The notes beneath the pieces were generated by a model. That model was not told the DNA's origin. It searched no databases and was given only the letters and a program-made list of their open reading frames with translations. Shown piece by piece: positions 50,270 to 58,189 of a stretch of 64,000 nucleotides of DNA. Both the position numbers and the translations under genes were made by a program. Position 1 is the first letter of the stretch. The number at the start of each line of letters is the position of its first letter. The stretch is taken from NCBI GenBank assembly GCA_038125995.1, contig JAYPEX010000005.1, forward strand, positions 1-64,000, given 5' to 3'. Origin of the DNA: MAG-120531 sp038125995 (lineage in GTDB: Bacteria; Bacteroidota; Bacteroidia; Flavobacteriales; Flavobacteriaceae).

Positions 50270-51814
50270 ATGGCATTACAAGAAGACGATTTTAAGAAAG
50301 TGATATCTCACGCTAAAGAATACGGATTTGTATTTCAGTCAAGTGAGATTTACGATGGACTCTCTGCAGTATACGATTATGCACAGCAAGGAGCTGCTTT
50401 AAAAAACAATATCAAAGAATATTGGTGGAAAGCAATGGTTCAACTTCACGACAATATCGTGGGAATTGACTCTGCAATTTTTATGCATCCAACGACCTGG
50501 AAAGCATCGGGACACGTTGATGCGTTTAACGATCCACTCATTGACAATAAAGATTCCAAAAAGCGATATAGAGCTGATGTACTCATCGAAGATTACGTTG
50601 GAAAATTAGACGCTAAGATTGAAAAAGAAGTCGCTAAAGCACAGAAGCGTTTTGGCGAAGCTTTTGACAAGGAGCAGTTTATTACTACCAATCCAAGAGT
50701 TCTCGGTTACAAACAAAAAGGAGAGGAGATCTTAGCTCGAATGGGAAAATCCCTTTCTAAGGAAAATCTCGCTGATGTAAAAGCCCTGATCGAGGAGTTG
50801 GAAATTGTTTGTCCATTATCTGGTTCCAAAAACTGGACAGATGTAAAACAGTTCAATTTGATGTTTGGGACTAAGCTTGGAGCCTCTGCAGACACCGCTA
50901 TGGATCTGTATCTGCGACCAGAAACAGCACAGGGAATCTTTGTCAACTTCTTAAATGTACAAAAGACTGGTCGTATGAAAATTCCATTTGGAATTGCTCA
51001 AATCGGTAAGGCTTTTAGAAATGAAATTGTGGCGCGTCAATTCATCTTTAGACAACGCGAGTTTGAACAGATGGAAATGCAGTTCTTCATCAAGCCAGGA
51101 ACTCAAAAAGAATGGTATGAAAAGTGGAAAGAAACCCGCTTAAAATGGCATCATTCTCTTGGATTAGGTGAAGATAATTACCGATTCCACGATCACGAAA
51201 AGTTAGCACATTATGCTGATGCAGCTGCTGATATTGAATTTAAATTCCCATTTGGATTTAAAGAGTTAGAAGGAATTCACTCAAGAACTGATTTTGATTT
51301 AGGATCCCATGAAAAATATTCAGGTAAGAAATTACAGTATTTCGATCCTGAAATCAACGAGTCTTATGTACCCTACGTAGTGGAAACTTCTATCGGTGTA
51401 GATCGTATGTTCCTTGCGGTGTTCTCAAATGCTCTTAGAGAAGAAGAATTAGAAAATGGTTCTACGAGAACGGTCTTAAAATTACCAGCTGTGCTAGCAC
51501 CTACCAAGGCGGCTATTTTACCACTAGTTAAAAAAGATGGACTTCCCGAGATTGCTCATCAAATCGTAGAAGATCTCAAATGGGATTTCGAAGTGACTTA
51601 TGATGAAAAAGATGCTGTGGGAAGACGCTATCGAAGACAAGATGCCTTAGGAACTCCATTTTGTATCACTGTCGATCACCAGACCATAGAAGATCAAACG
51701 GTAACGATTCGTCACAGAGATTCAATGGATCAAAGTAGAGTAGCTATCAGTGAACTTTCAAGTATCATTAAAGCTGAGGTGGACCTAAAGCACTGGCTAA
51801 AAAAGATGAACTAA
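50270..51814 (+). CDS. glyS: Glycine-tRNA ligase (dimeric class II)
   Basis: 514 residues of the homodimeric (alpha2) type. Class II motif 2 is visible in FGIAQIGKAFRNEIVARQFIFRQREFEQMEMQFFI and motif 3 in VVETSIGVDRMFLAVF. The Bacteroidota-type insertion with KSLSKENLADVKALIEELEIVCPLSGSKNWTDVKQFNLMFGTKLG lies between motifs 1 and 2. The C-terminal anticodon-binding domain (APTKAAILPLVKKDGLPEIAHQIVEDLKWDFEV...GRRYRRQDALGTPFCITVD) closes it. It charges tRNA-Gly and is essential. The xth gene follows one base after the stop. Note that glyQS-type genes use the same symbol; this is the single-gene form. Confidence 0.95.
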   Translation: MALQEDDFKKVISHAKEYGFVFQSSEIYDGLSAVYDYAQQGAALKNNIKEYWWKAMVQLHDNIVGIDSAIFMHPTTWKASGHVDAFNDPLIDNKDSKKRYRADVLIEDYVGKLDAKIEKEVAKAQKRFGEAFDKEQFITTNPRVLGYKQKGEEILARMGKSLSKENLADVKALIEELEIVCPLSGSKNWTDVKQFNLMFGTKLGASADTAMDLYLRPETAQGIFVNFLNVQKTGRMKIPFGIAQIGKAFRNEIVARQFIFRQREFEQMEMQFFIKPGTQKEWYEKWKETRLKWHHSLGLGEDNYRFHDHEKLAHYADAAADIEFKFPFGFKELEGIHSRTDFDLGSHEKYSGKKLQYFDPEINESYVPYVVETSIGVDRMFLAVFSNALREEELENGSTRTVLKLPAVLAPTKAAILPLVKKDGLPEIAHQIVEDLKWDFEVTYDEKDAVGRRYRRQDALGTPFCITVDHQTIEDQTVTIRHRDSMDQSRVAISELSSIIKAEVDLKHWLKKMN

Positions 51815-51815
51815 G

Positions 51816-52577
51816 ATGAAAATAGTCTCTTATAATGTCAATGGAATACGGGCTGCATTAAAAAAGGGTTTGATGGAGTGGCTCATCGCCACTGATCCGG
51901 ATGTGTTATGCATACAAGAGACCAAAGCTCATAAAGACCAGCTCGATTTATCACTATTTGAAGAGGCGGGTTATCCCTTTCATTATTGGTTTTCTGCTCA
52001 AAAAAAGGGTTATAGTTCTGTTGCAGTTTTGTGTAAGAAAGAGCCTAACCACATTGCCTACGGAACGGGTATCGATTATATGGACAGGGAAGGTAGAAAT
52101 CTCAGAGTAGACTATGATAAGGTTTCTGTTATGAGTATGTACTTACCCTCAGGGACCAATGATGCGCGATTGGGGTATAAGTTCACCTATATGGACGATA
52201 TTTTTGAATACCTTAAAGAACTCAGAAAAGAAATTCCCAATCTTGTTGTTTGTGGAGATTTCAATATTTGTCACGAGGCGATTGATATTCACGATCCTGT
52301 TCGCAATAAAACAGTGTCTGGGTTCTTACCAGAAGAACGAGCTTGGATGTCATCGTTAATAAAAAGTGGTTTTATTGATAGTTTTAGGCACCTCAACAAA
52401 GAGCCCAATCAGTATACTTGGTGGAGTTATAGGGCAAACTCTCGGGCAAATAATAAAGGATGGCGATTGGATTACGCCATGGTCAGCGAGCCTTTAAAAG
52501 GTAAAATAAAGCGTTCAGCCATCTTGTCTGGGGCTGTTCATTCAGATCATTGTCCGATACTACTAGAACTCAGCTAA
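51816..52577 (+). CDS. xth: Exodeoxyribonuclease III (AP endonuclease)
   Basis: 253 residues. Family motifs in order: MKIVSYNVNGIRAALKKGL, DVLCIQETKAHKDQL (metal E), VSVMSMYLPSGT, NLVVCGDFNICHEAID (D, N of the active site), DYAMVSEPLKG and SGAVHSDHCPILLEL (catalytic S-D-H-C-P). It cuts DNA at abasic sites and removes 3' blocking groups in base-excision repair. It starts a single base after the glyS stop codon, so it is co-transcribed and probably translationally coupled. Confidence 0.94.
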   Translation: MKIVSYNVNGIRAALKKGLMEWLIATDPDVLCIQETKAHKDQLDLSLFEEAGYPFHYWFSAQKKGYSSVAVLCKKEPNHIAYGTGIDYMDREGRNLRVDYDKVSVMSMYLPSGTNDARLGYKFTYMDDIFEYLKELRKEIPNLVVCGDFNICHEAIDIHDPVRNKTVSGFLPEERAWMSSLIKSGFIDSFRHLNKEPNQYTWWSYRANSRANNKGWRLDYAMVSEPLKGKIKRSAILSGAVHSDHCPILLELS

Positions 52578-52634
52578 AGATCAAATTGAGTTGCATCAAT
52601 TTACTATATTAGTGGCTTATATAATAGCTCTCAA

Positions 52635-53675
52635 ATGAAATACACGAGATTAGGAACTACTGATGTTAAAGTCAGTAAAATTTGCCTTGGCACCATGACT
52701 TGGGGGAGACAAAACACCCTCGAAGAAGGACATGAGCAAATGAATTACGCCCTAGATCAAGGGGTTAATTTTTGGGACACTGCAGAATTGTATCCTGTCC
52801 CTGCACAACCAGAAACTTATGCTGATACCGAGCGAATCATTGGAAAGTGGTTTGCAAAAAACAAGAAGCGCGATCAGGTGGTTTTAGCTTCAAAAATAGT
52901 GGGACCAGCTGACTTTACAAAGCACATTAGAACTACTGGATTTTCTCCAAAATCAATTGAAGAGGCAGTAGATGCAAGTTTAAAGCGACTTCAAACAGAT
53001 TATATCGATCTCTATCAATTACACTGGCCTGAACGCCATACGAACTTTTTTGGAAAATTGGGTTACGAGCACGATCATAATGAACAGTGGGAGTGCAATT
53101 TCAAACAAATTCTCGAAAGTTTAAACGAGCAGGTAAAAGCGGGTAAGATTCTCCATATAGGTCTTTCAAATGAAACGGCATGGGGAGCTATGAAGTATTT
53201 AGAAGTGCATCGTGAGCATTCTGAGCTTCCTAGAATGCAATCCGTTCAAAACCCTTATTCACTTCTCAACAGAAGTTATGAAGTGGGTCTTGCTGAAGTA
53301 TCCATTCGAGAACAAATGGGATTATTAGCGTATTCTCCTTTGGGATTTGGAGTGTTATCTGGAAAGTATTTAGGGGGACATCAACCTGAAAAAGCAAGGG
53401 TGACTTTGTTTCCAAACTTTAACAGGTACTCTAATGAGCAGGCCGTTCTAGCAACTCAAAAATATGCTGATTTGGCAAATGTTCACGGATTGACTCCAGC
53501 GCAGCTTTCGCTGGCATTTGTGAACACGAGACCATTTGTGACTTCAAATATCATTGGAGCGACCACTATGGATCAACTCAAAGAAAACATCGAGAGTATC
53601 AATGTTGATATGACACCAGAATTATACGAAGGGATTCAAGCGATTCACAAACAGCACCCGATACCTTCTCCTTAA
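52635..53675 (+). CDS. Aldo/keto reductase (Tas-like)
   Basis: 346 residues of the aldo/keto reductase barrel. Catalytic tetrad: D and Y in VNFWDTAELYPVPAQ, K in VVLASKIVG, H in YQLHWPERHTNF. The sequence YPVPAQPETYADTERIIGKWFAK and LGTMTWGRQNTLEEGHEQMNYALDQG resemble E. coli Tas/YghZ-type reductases. NADPH is expected at SIREQMGLLAYSPLGFGVLSGKYLGG with the C-terminal IIGATTMDQLKENIES. Substrate unknown. Its stop overlaps that of the convergent radA gene by four bases. Confidence 0.9.
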   Translation: MKYTRLGTTDVKVSKICLGTMTWGRQNTLEEGHEQMNYALDQGVNFWDTAELYPVPAQPETYADTERIIGKWFAKNKKRDQVVLASKIVGPADFTKHIRTTGFSPKSIEEAVDASLKRLQTDYIDLYQLHWPERHTNFFGKLGYEHDHNEQWECNFKQILESLNEQVKAGKILHIGLSNETAWGAMKYLEVHREHSELPRMQSVQNPYSLLNRSYEVGLAEVSIREQMGLLAYSPLGFGVLSGKYLGGHQPEKARVTLFPNFNRYSNEQAVLATQKYADLANVHGLTPAQLSLAFVNTRPFVTSNIIGATTMDQLKENIESINVDMTPELYEGIQAIHKQHPIPSP

Positions 53676-55030
53676 GTAAATAAGTGTTTTAAAACTTCTT
53701 CAATTCTTCCAGCCCGAATCACTTTGATTTTAGGCTGAATATTGATGGTTGTATGCTTGGATACCACAATACTCTTAAAACCTAATTTTTCAGCCTCGTG
53801 AATACGTTGATCGGCGCGTTGTACTGGTCGAATTTCTCCTGCAAGACCCACTTCTGCAGCAAAGCATAGGTTTTTATTGATAGGACGATCTAAATTAGAG
53901 CTTAAAACAGCTGCGATGACTGCTAAATCAAGAGCAGGATCTTCAATGGTAATTCCTCCTGTAATGTTTAAAAAGACATCTTTAGCCCCCAATTTAAAAC
54001 CGGCTCTTTTCTCAAGAACAGCTAGTAGCATATTGAGTCTTTTAATATTAAATCCTGTAGTAGAACGCTGAGGGGTTCCATAAACGGCAGAACTCACAAG
54101 AGCTTGTATCTCTACCATCAGTGGCCTCATGCCTTCTAAAGTTGCAGCTATAGCTGTTCCAGAGAGGTCTTCATCTGAGTTGGAGATGAGAATTTTTGAG
54201 GGATTATGAACTTCATTAAGACCAGAGCCAATCATTTCATAAATACCTAATTCTGCAGTAGACCCAAATCTATTTTTTAAAGCTCTAAGGATTCTGTAGA
54301 CGTAATTCTTGTCACCTTCAAATTGCAAAACCGTATCGACCATATGTTCTAAAATCTTCGGTCCCGCAATGGATCCATCTTTTGTGATATGTCCGATCAA
54401 AATCACTGGAGTATGGGTTTCTTTTGCAAATTGAATAAGGTCCGCTGTGGTGGCTCTTATTTGAGATACCGATCCAGCCGTTGATTCAATTAGGTCAGAA
54501 TGTAGGGTTTGAATCGAATCGATGATCACAATATCCGGTTCGAGTTCTTGGATCTGTCTAAAGATATTTTGAATATTGGTTTCGGTAAGGATAAAACAAT
54601 TGTCCAAATCTCTATTGATGCGATCAGCACGCATCTTGAGTTGTTTTTGGCTTTCCTCTCCAGATACATAAAGTGTTTTATAGGGCAGATTTAACGCTAT
54701 TTGAAGCAGCAACGTACTCTTTCCAACTCCTGGTTCACCTCCTAAAAGGGTGAGGGACCCAGGAACAATACCACCGCCCAAAACTCGGTTTAACTCCTGA
54801 TCTGAGCTATCCATTCTGATTTCTGAATCAGTGGCAATATTTTTGACTTTTAATGGTTTTGAGGTCCTCGATGAGGAGGGTGTACTGACATCCCAAGCCT
54901 TTTTTTCTTCTTTTTGAACGACTTCTTCCACAACGGTATTCCACTCTTTACAGGAGTTACATTGACCCACCCATTTTGCGAATTGAGTACCGCAATTTTG
55001 ACAGAAGAAAGTGGTTTTGGTTTTAGCCAT
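53672..55030 (-). CDS. radA: DNA repair protein RadA
   Basis: 452 residues. A C4 zinc finger (C10, C13, C24, C27 in FFCQNCGTQFAKWVGQCNSCKEW) precedes the RecA-like ATPase, with Walker A GGEPGVGKST at 97-106, Walker B-like VIIDSIQTL and the RadA-specific LKNRFGS. The C-terminal Lon-protease-like domain ends with FAAEVGLAGEIRPVQRADQRIHEAEKLGF. RadA/Sms drives branch migration at recombination intermediates. It lies 35 bases downstream of the UPF0104 gene on the same strand. Confidence 0.95.
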   Translation of the reverse strand: MAKTKTTFFCQNCGTQFAKWVGQCNSCKEWNTVVEEVVQKEEKKAWDVSTPSSSRTSKPLKVKNIATDSEIRMDSSDQELNRVLGGGIVPGSLTLLGGEPGVGKSTLLLQIALNLPYKTLYVSGEESQKQLKMRADRINRDLDNCFILTETNIQNIFRQIQELEPDIVIIDSIQTLHSDLIESTAGSVSQIRATTADLIQFAKETHTPVILIGHITKDGSIAGPKILEHMVDTVLQFEGDKNYVYRILRALKNRFGSTAELGIYEMIGSGLNEVHNPSKILISNSDEDLSGTAIAATLEGMRPLMVEIQALVSSAVYGTPQRSTTGFNIKRLNMLLAVLEKRAGFKLGAKDVFLNITGGITIEDPALDLAVIAAVLSSNLDRPINKNLCFAAEVGLAGEIRPVQRADQRIHEAEKLGFKSIVVSKHTTINIQPKIKVIRAGRIEEVLKHLFT

Positions 55031-55065
55031 TAAAAAAATGTTTGAATGAAAACTCTAAAGTAACC

Positions 55066-56034
55066 CTATTTATTTTTAGATGCAATAAAGGGTAGGACTA
55101 AAAACGATAGGCTTCCTAAAACCACCACCAAAAGGGTTTGAGTAATCCAAACAATCCATCCAAAAGCATTTCCAGCAATGGCAGAGATTCCGTAGATGGA
55201 GAGTGATTTGTTGACGGCGATTGGGTAGAGACCAATGCCTCCATTAGTAGCAGTCATGGCAAAGGCACCTGCGATAAATCCGACTAAAACCTCAGAAAAG
55301 CTGAGATCAATCACCTCTGGAATAGCGAATTTTAGTACCCAAAACATTCCGACATAGGCAGTCCATATAAACAAGCTATGGCCTATAAATGCCCATTTTT
55401 TTCGAAGCTTTAAGATACTAAGAGCTCCTTCGATAAGTCCTCCAAAAAAGGCTCTAAATTTTTTGGCAAATCCTGATTTGGAATCTTTTAAGAATTTTAA
55501 AACTACAAATCCTACAACAAGCAGTACTGCCAATCCAATAAGAATGTTGCTTACGGAAATCCCTTGAGATTTAAAGTAATCTAAGATGACATCTGTTTGA
55601 AGAATGATGCTCAATCCAATAATGAAGAGAAGGATCATCAAATCAATAATACGTTCGGTGACAATCGTTCCAAAACCCTTCTGAAAGGGAACCTCTTCAT
55701 AGGTATATAATGCCGTTGCTCTTAGAAATTCTCCAGAGCGTGGAATGCCTAAATTAGTCAGATAACTCATTAAGATAATCAGGATATTCGACTTGAGAGA
55801 CGGCTGATACCCCATCGGTTCTAGAAGGTAGTTCCAACGAATCGCTCTCGATACATGAGAGAGAATACCAAGCATTATAGATAGAATAATCCATAAGGGC
55901 TCGATATCCACTATATAATTGTAAATGAGTTCTCGTTCCTCAGGACTGGTTTTTGAATAGGTATAAGCGATTAAAAACAAACCTAATCCTACAGGGATTA
56001 GTGTTTTTAATAATTTGATCAGCTTGGCTTTCAA
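55066..56034 (-). CDS. UPF0104/LPG-synthase-TM family membrane protein
   Basis: 322 residues with seven to eight helices. It opens LIKLLKTLIPVGLGLFLIAYTYSKTSPEERELIYNYI and carries the family stretches LSHVSRAIRWNYLLEPMGY, LIILMSYLTNLGIPRSGEFLRATALYTYEEVPFQKGFGTIVTERIIDLMILL, and MTATNGGIGLYPIAVNKSL. This is the lysylphosphatidylglycerol-synthase transmembrane domain without its soluble half, often annotated as flippase-like. Its lipid substrate is unknown. It is two bases downstream of panD, so part of the panC-panD-UPF0104-radA operon. Confidence 0.88.
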   Translation of the reverse strand: MKAKLIKLLKTLIPVGLGLFLIAYTYSKTSPEERELIYNYIVDIEPLWIILSIMLGILSHVSRAIRWNYLLEPMGYQPSLKSNILIILMSYLTNLGIPRSGEFLRATALYTYEEVPFQKGFGTIVTERIIDLMILLFIIGLSIILQTDVILDYFKSQGISVSNILIGLAVLLVVGFVVLKFLKDSKSGFAKKFRAFFGGLIEGALSILKLRKKWAFIGHSLFIWTAYVGMFWVLKFAIPEVIDLSFSEVLVGFIAGAFAMTATNGGIGLYPIAVNKSLSIYGISAIAGNAFGWIVWITQTLLVVVLGSLSFLVLPFIASKNK

Positions 56035-56036
56035 AA

Positions 56037-56387
56037 TTATTCTAAAAGATTGGTTTCTTCGTTAGGAAAGACGATTGCAGGAGAAAATGTTTTAGCTTCT
56101 TCATAATCCATATATGCATAACAGATCAAAATAAGTACATCTCCAACAGCTACTTTACGGGCTGCAGCTCCATTGAGGGTAATTTCACCAGAGTTTCTAG
56201 GACCAGGAATACAGTAGGTTTCCAGTCGCTCTCCATTGTTGTTATTGACGATTTGAACCTTCTCGCCTTGGATAATATTAGCTGCATCCATGAGATCTTC
56301 ATCGATTGTAATGCTACCGATATAGTTCAGTTCAGCACAGGTGACCTTGACTCTGTGAATTTTCGATTTTACTACCTGAATTTGCAT
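56037..56387 (-). CDS. panD: Aspartate 1-decarboxylase
   Basis: 116 residues, the normal proenzyme length. The self-cleavage site is G24-S25 in LNYIGSITIDEDLM, giving the pyruvoyl group from the serine. The pattern HRVKVTCAELNYIGS and GERLETYCIPGPRNSGEITLNGAAARKVAVGDVLILICYAYM is fully conserved. It makes beta-alanine for pantothenate and coenzyme A. 22 bases separate it from panC, whose product it feeds. Confidence 0.96.
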   Translation of the reverse strand: MQIQVVKSKIHRVKVTCAELNYIGSITIDEDLMDAANIIQGEKVQIVNNNNGERLETYCIPGPRNSGEITLNGAAARKVAVGDVLILICYAYMDYEEAKTFSPAIVFPNEETNLLE

Positions 56388-56409
56388 GGCGCAAAGATAA
56401 GACTATTTT

Positions 56410-57279
56410 TTAATTGATTTCAAGATGTGTATAGCCTACATTGTCGATTAAACGTACATCGTGAAACACAACTGCAATTAAGAATCTGTAGTGTTGGTTT
56501 TTTATAAATTCAGTGACAGGTAGGAAGTTATCAACGCAGGCAATTTCAAAGTATTTGAGATCAAAATCTACTTCTTTTACAAAGCGATTTTGGATAAACT
56601 CTTTGAGCTGATGAGGGCTGTGATTTTTTGCGAGCTCCATTGCGAGCACTAAGGAATCGTATATAAAGACTGCTCGATCTCTTTGGGTTTGGGTTAAACG
56701 ACTGTTTCTAGAACTCATTGCTAATCCATTTGATTCACGAACAATAGGGCATGAGATTATTTCAATAGGAAGTTGAAGTTGTTTTACGAGTGATTTTACA
56801 ATGAGTACTTGTTGAAAATCTTTTTCGCCAAAGTAGGCCTTATTAGGGCTTACAATTCTGAGTAATTCCTCAACAATAGTTCCCACACCGTCAAAATGTC
56901 CTGGACGATCCAGTCCCTCTAAATGCAGATCAATGCCTTCAAAATCATAGTTTTTTGACTGAATGTTTTCTTGGTACATCTCTTGAACGGAAGGAGTGAA
57001 AACGACGATTTCTTTTGAAATTTCCCGAATGAGTTTTAAATCGTTTTCAAGTGTACTGGGATAGTTGATTAAATCCTCGTGATTGTTGAATTGAGTAGGA
57101 TTGACAAAGATACTTGAAACCACTAGATCATTCTCCTTTAAGGCCCTTTCCAAAAGACTGATATGCCCCTGGTGAAGCGCTCCCATTGTAGGTACAAATC
57201 CAACACTTTTCTTTTTTGAATGATAATTCAAATAAGCTTTCAGTTCTTCTTTTGTATTAAAATGTGGTTCCATATGCAC
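56410..57279 (-). CDS. panC: Pantoate-beta-alanine ligase
   Basis: 289 residues (287 if the second ATG two codons in is used). Signature VGFVPTMGALHQGHISLLERA contains the HxGH nucleotide motif, SIFVNPTQFNNHEDLINYPSTLENDL follows, and the substrate region GHFDGVGTIVEELLRIVSPNKAYFGEKDFQQV and SSRNSRL complete the active site. It joins pantoate and beta-alanine with ATP. Together with panD it gives the last steps of pantothenate synthesis; panB is not in view. A TAAGTTTG (57298-57291) may be its -7 box. It is divergent from the glycogen-synthase-like gene, a gene order often conserved in Bacteroidota. Confidence 0.95.
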   Translation of the reverse strand: MHMEPHFNTKEELKAYLNYHSKKKSVGFVPTMGALHQGHISLLERALKENDLVVSSIFVNPTQFNNHEDLINYPSTLENDLKLIREISKEIVVFTPSVQEMYQENIQSKNYDFEGIDLHLEGLDRPGHFDGVGTIVEELLRIVSPNKAYFGEKDFQQVLIVKSLVKQLQLPIEIISCPIVRESNGLAMSSRNSRLTQTQRDRAVFIYDSLVLAMELAKNHSPHQLKEFIQNRFVKEVDFDLKYFEIACVDNFLPVTEFIKNQHYRFLIAVVFHDVRLIDNVGYTHLEIN

Positions 57280-57330
57280 TTTTGAGCAAGCAAACTTACT
57301 ACAAATAAGGCTATTCTGCTTATTTTTTTG

Positions 57331-57338
57331 TAAATTTG
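57331..57338 (+). promoter_or_regulatory. -7 box of the glycogen-synthase-like gene
   Basis: TAAATTTG fits TAnnTTTG and lies 35 bases before the ATG at 57374. The -33 element is not clear. It faces away from panC. Confidence 0.45.
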
Positions 57339-57373
57339 CACACTTAATTTAGGCAATCTAAAAATAGTGTGAT

Positions 57374-58189
57374 ATGAATGGTAAAAAGATTTTGTTTGTC
57401 AGCTCGGAACTAATCCCTTATATGCCTCATAATGAGGTGTCTAATATGTCTTATGAGACTCCGAGAATGGTAAACAGTAGAGGTGGTCAGATCAGAATAT
57501 TTATGCCCAAGTATGGGATCATCAATGAAAGAAGACATCAGCTTCACGAAGTGATTCGTCTTTCAGGGATGAATCTAGTGATCAATGACCTTGATATGCC
57601 ATTGATTATTAAAGTCGCTTCGATTCCAAAAGAGCGCATTCAAGTTTATTTCATAGATAACGAAGAATACTTTAAACGTAAATTTACTTTTACAGATGCA
57701 AAAGGAGCTCTTTTTGAAGACAATGATGAGCGCGCTATTTTCTTCGCAAAAGGGGTAGTTGAAACAGTTAAAAAACTCAATTGGACCCCTGATGTGATTC
57801 ACGTTCACGGATGGTTGTCTTCTTTACTACCGTTGTATTTAAAGAAATTTTATGCTGATGAGCCACTTTTTGCTCAGTCTAAGATTGTGACTTCTGTTTA
57901 CAGTTCCAAATTTGAAGGTTCTTTAAATAAGGAGCTTGTTTCTAAAATTACTTTTGATGGAATTGCTAAGGAAGATATTTCTGCTCTTGAGGACCCTACT
58001 TATAATAATTTGTTAAAAGTAGCAGTAGATCATTCTGATGCGATTATTTTAGCCTCAGATAATATCGAAGACGATTTAAAAAATCACATTGAAAGTCTTC
58101 AAAAACCAGTATTGCCATTTGTGCCTATTCAAGAGTTTGAAGAGGCTTATTCAAGTTTTTACAATACTGAAGTTTTAAGCTTAGATTAA
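57374..58189 (+). CDS. Glycogen/starch-synthase N-terminal domain protein
   Basis: 271 residues. It matches only the N-terminal (GT5) half of glycogen synthase: KILFVSSELIPYMPHNEVSNMSYETPRMVNSRGGQIRIFMPKYG, VYFIDNEEYFKRKFTF, and WTPDVIHVHGWLSSLLPLYLKKFYADEPLFAQSKIVTSVYSS. The KxGGL motif that binds ADP-glucose is changed (PYMPHNEVSNM) and the GT1 half with its E-x7-E is absent. Such short proteins are conserved at this place in Bacteroidota and are unlikely to make glycogen alone. Role unknown, possibly a binding or regulatory one (inference). The DUF4270 gene starts on its stop codon (TAATG). Confidence 0.75.
   Translation: MNGKKILFVSSELIPYMPHNEVSNMSYETPRMVNSRGGQIRIFMPKYGIINERRHQLHEVIRLSGMNLVINDLDMPLIIKVASIPKERIQVYFIDNEEYFKRKFTFTDAKGALFEDNDERAIFFAKGVVETVKKLNWTPDVIHVHGWLSSLLPLYLKKFYADEPLFAQSKIVTSVYSSKFEGSLNKELVSKITFDGIAKEDISALEDPTYNNLLKVAVDHSDAIILASDNIEDDLKNHIESLQKPVLPFVPIQEFEEAYSSFYNTEVLSLD

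Noticed and set aside
57374..58189. Glycogen synthase truncated by a recent frameshift
   Set aside because: The downstream DNA does not encode the missing GT1 half; the DUF4270 gene begins on the stop codon, so the short form is the native gene.
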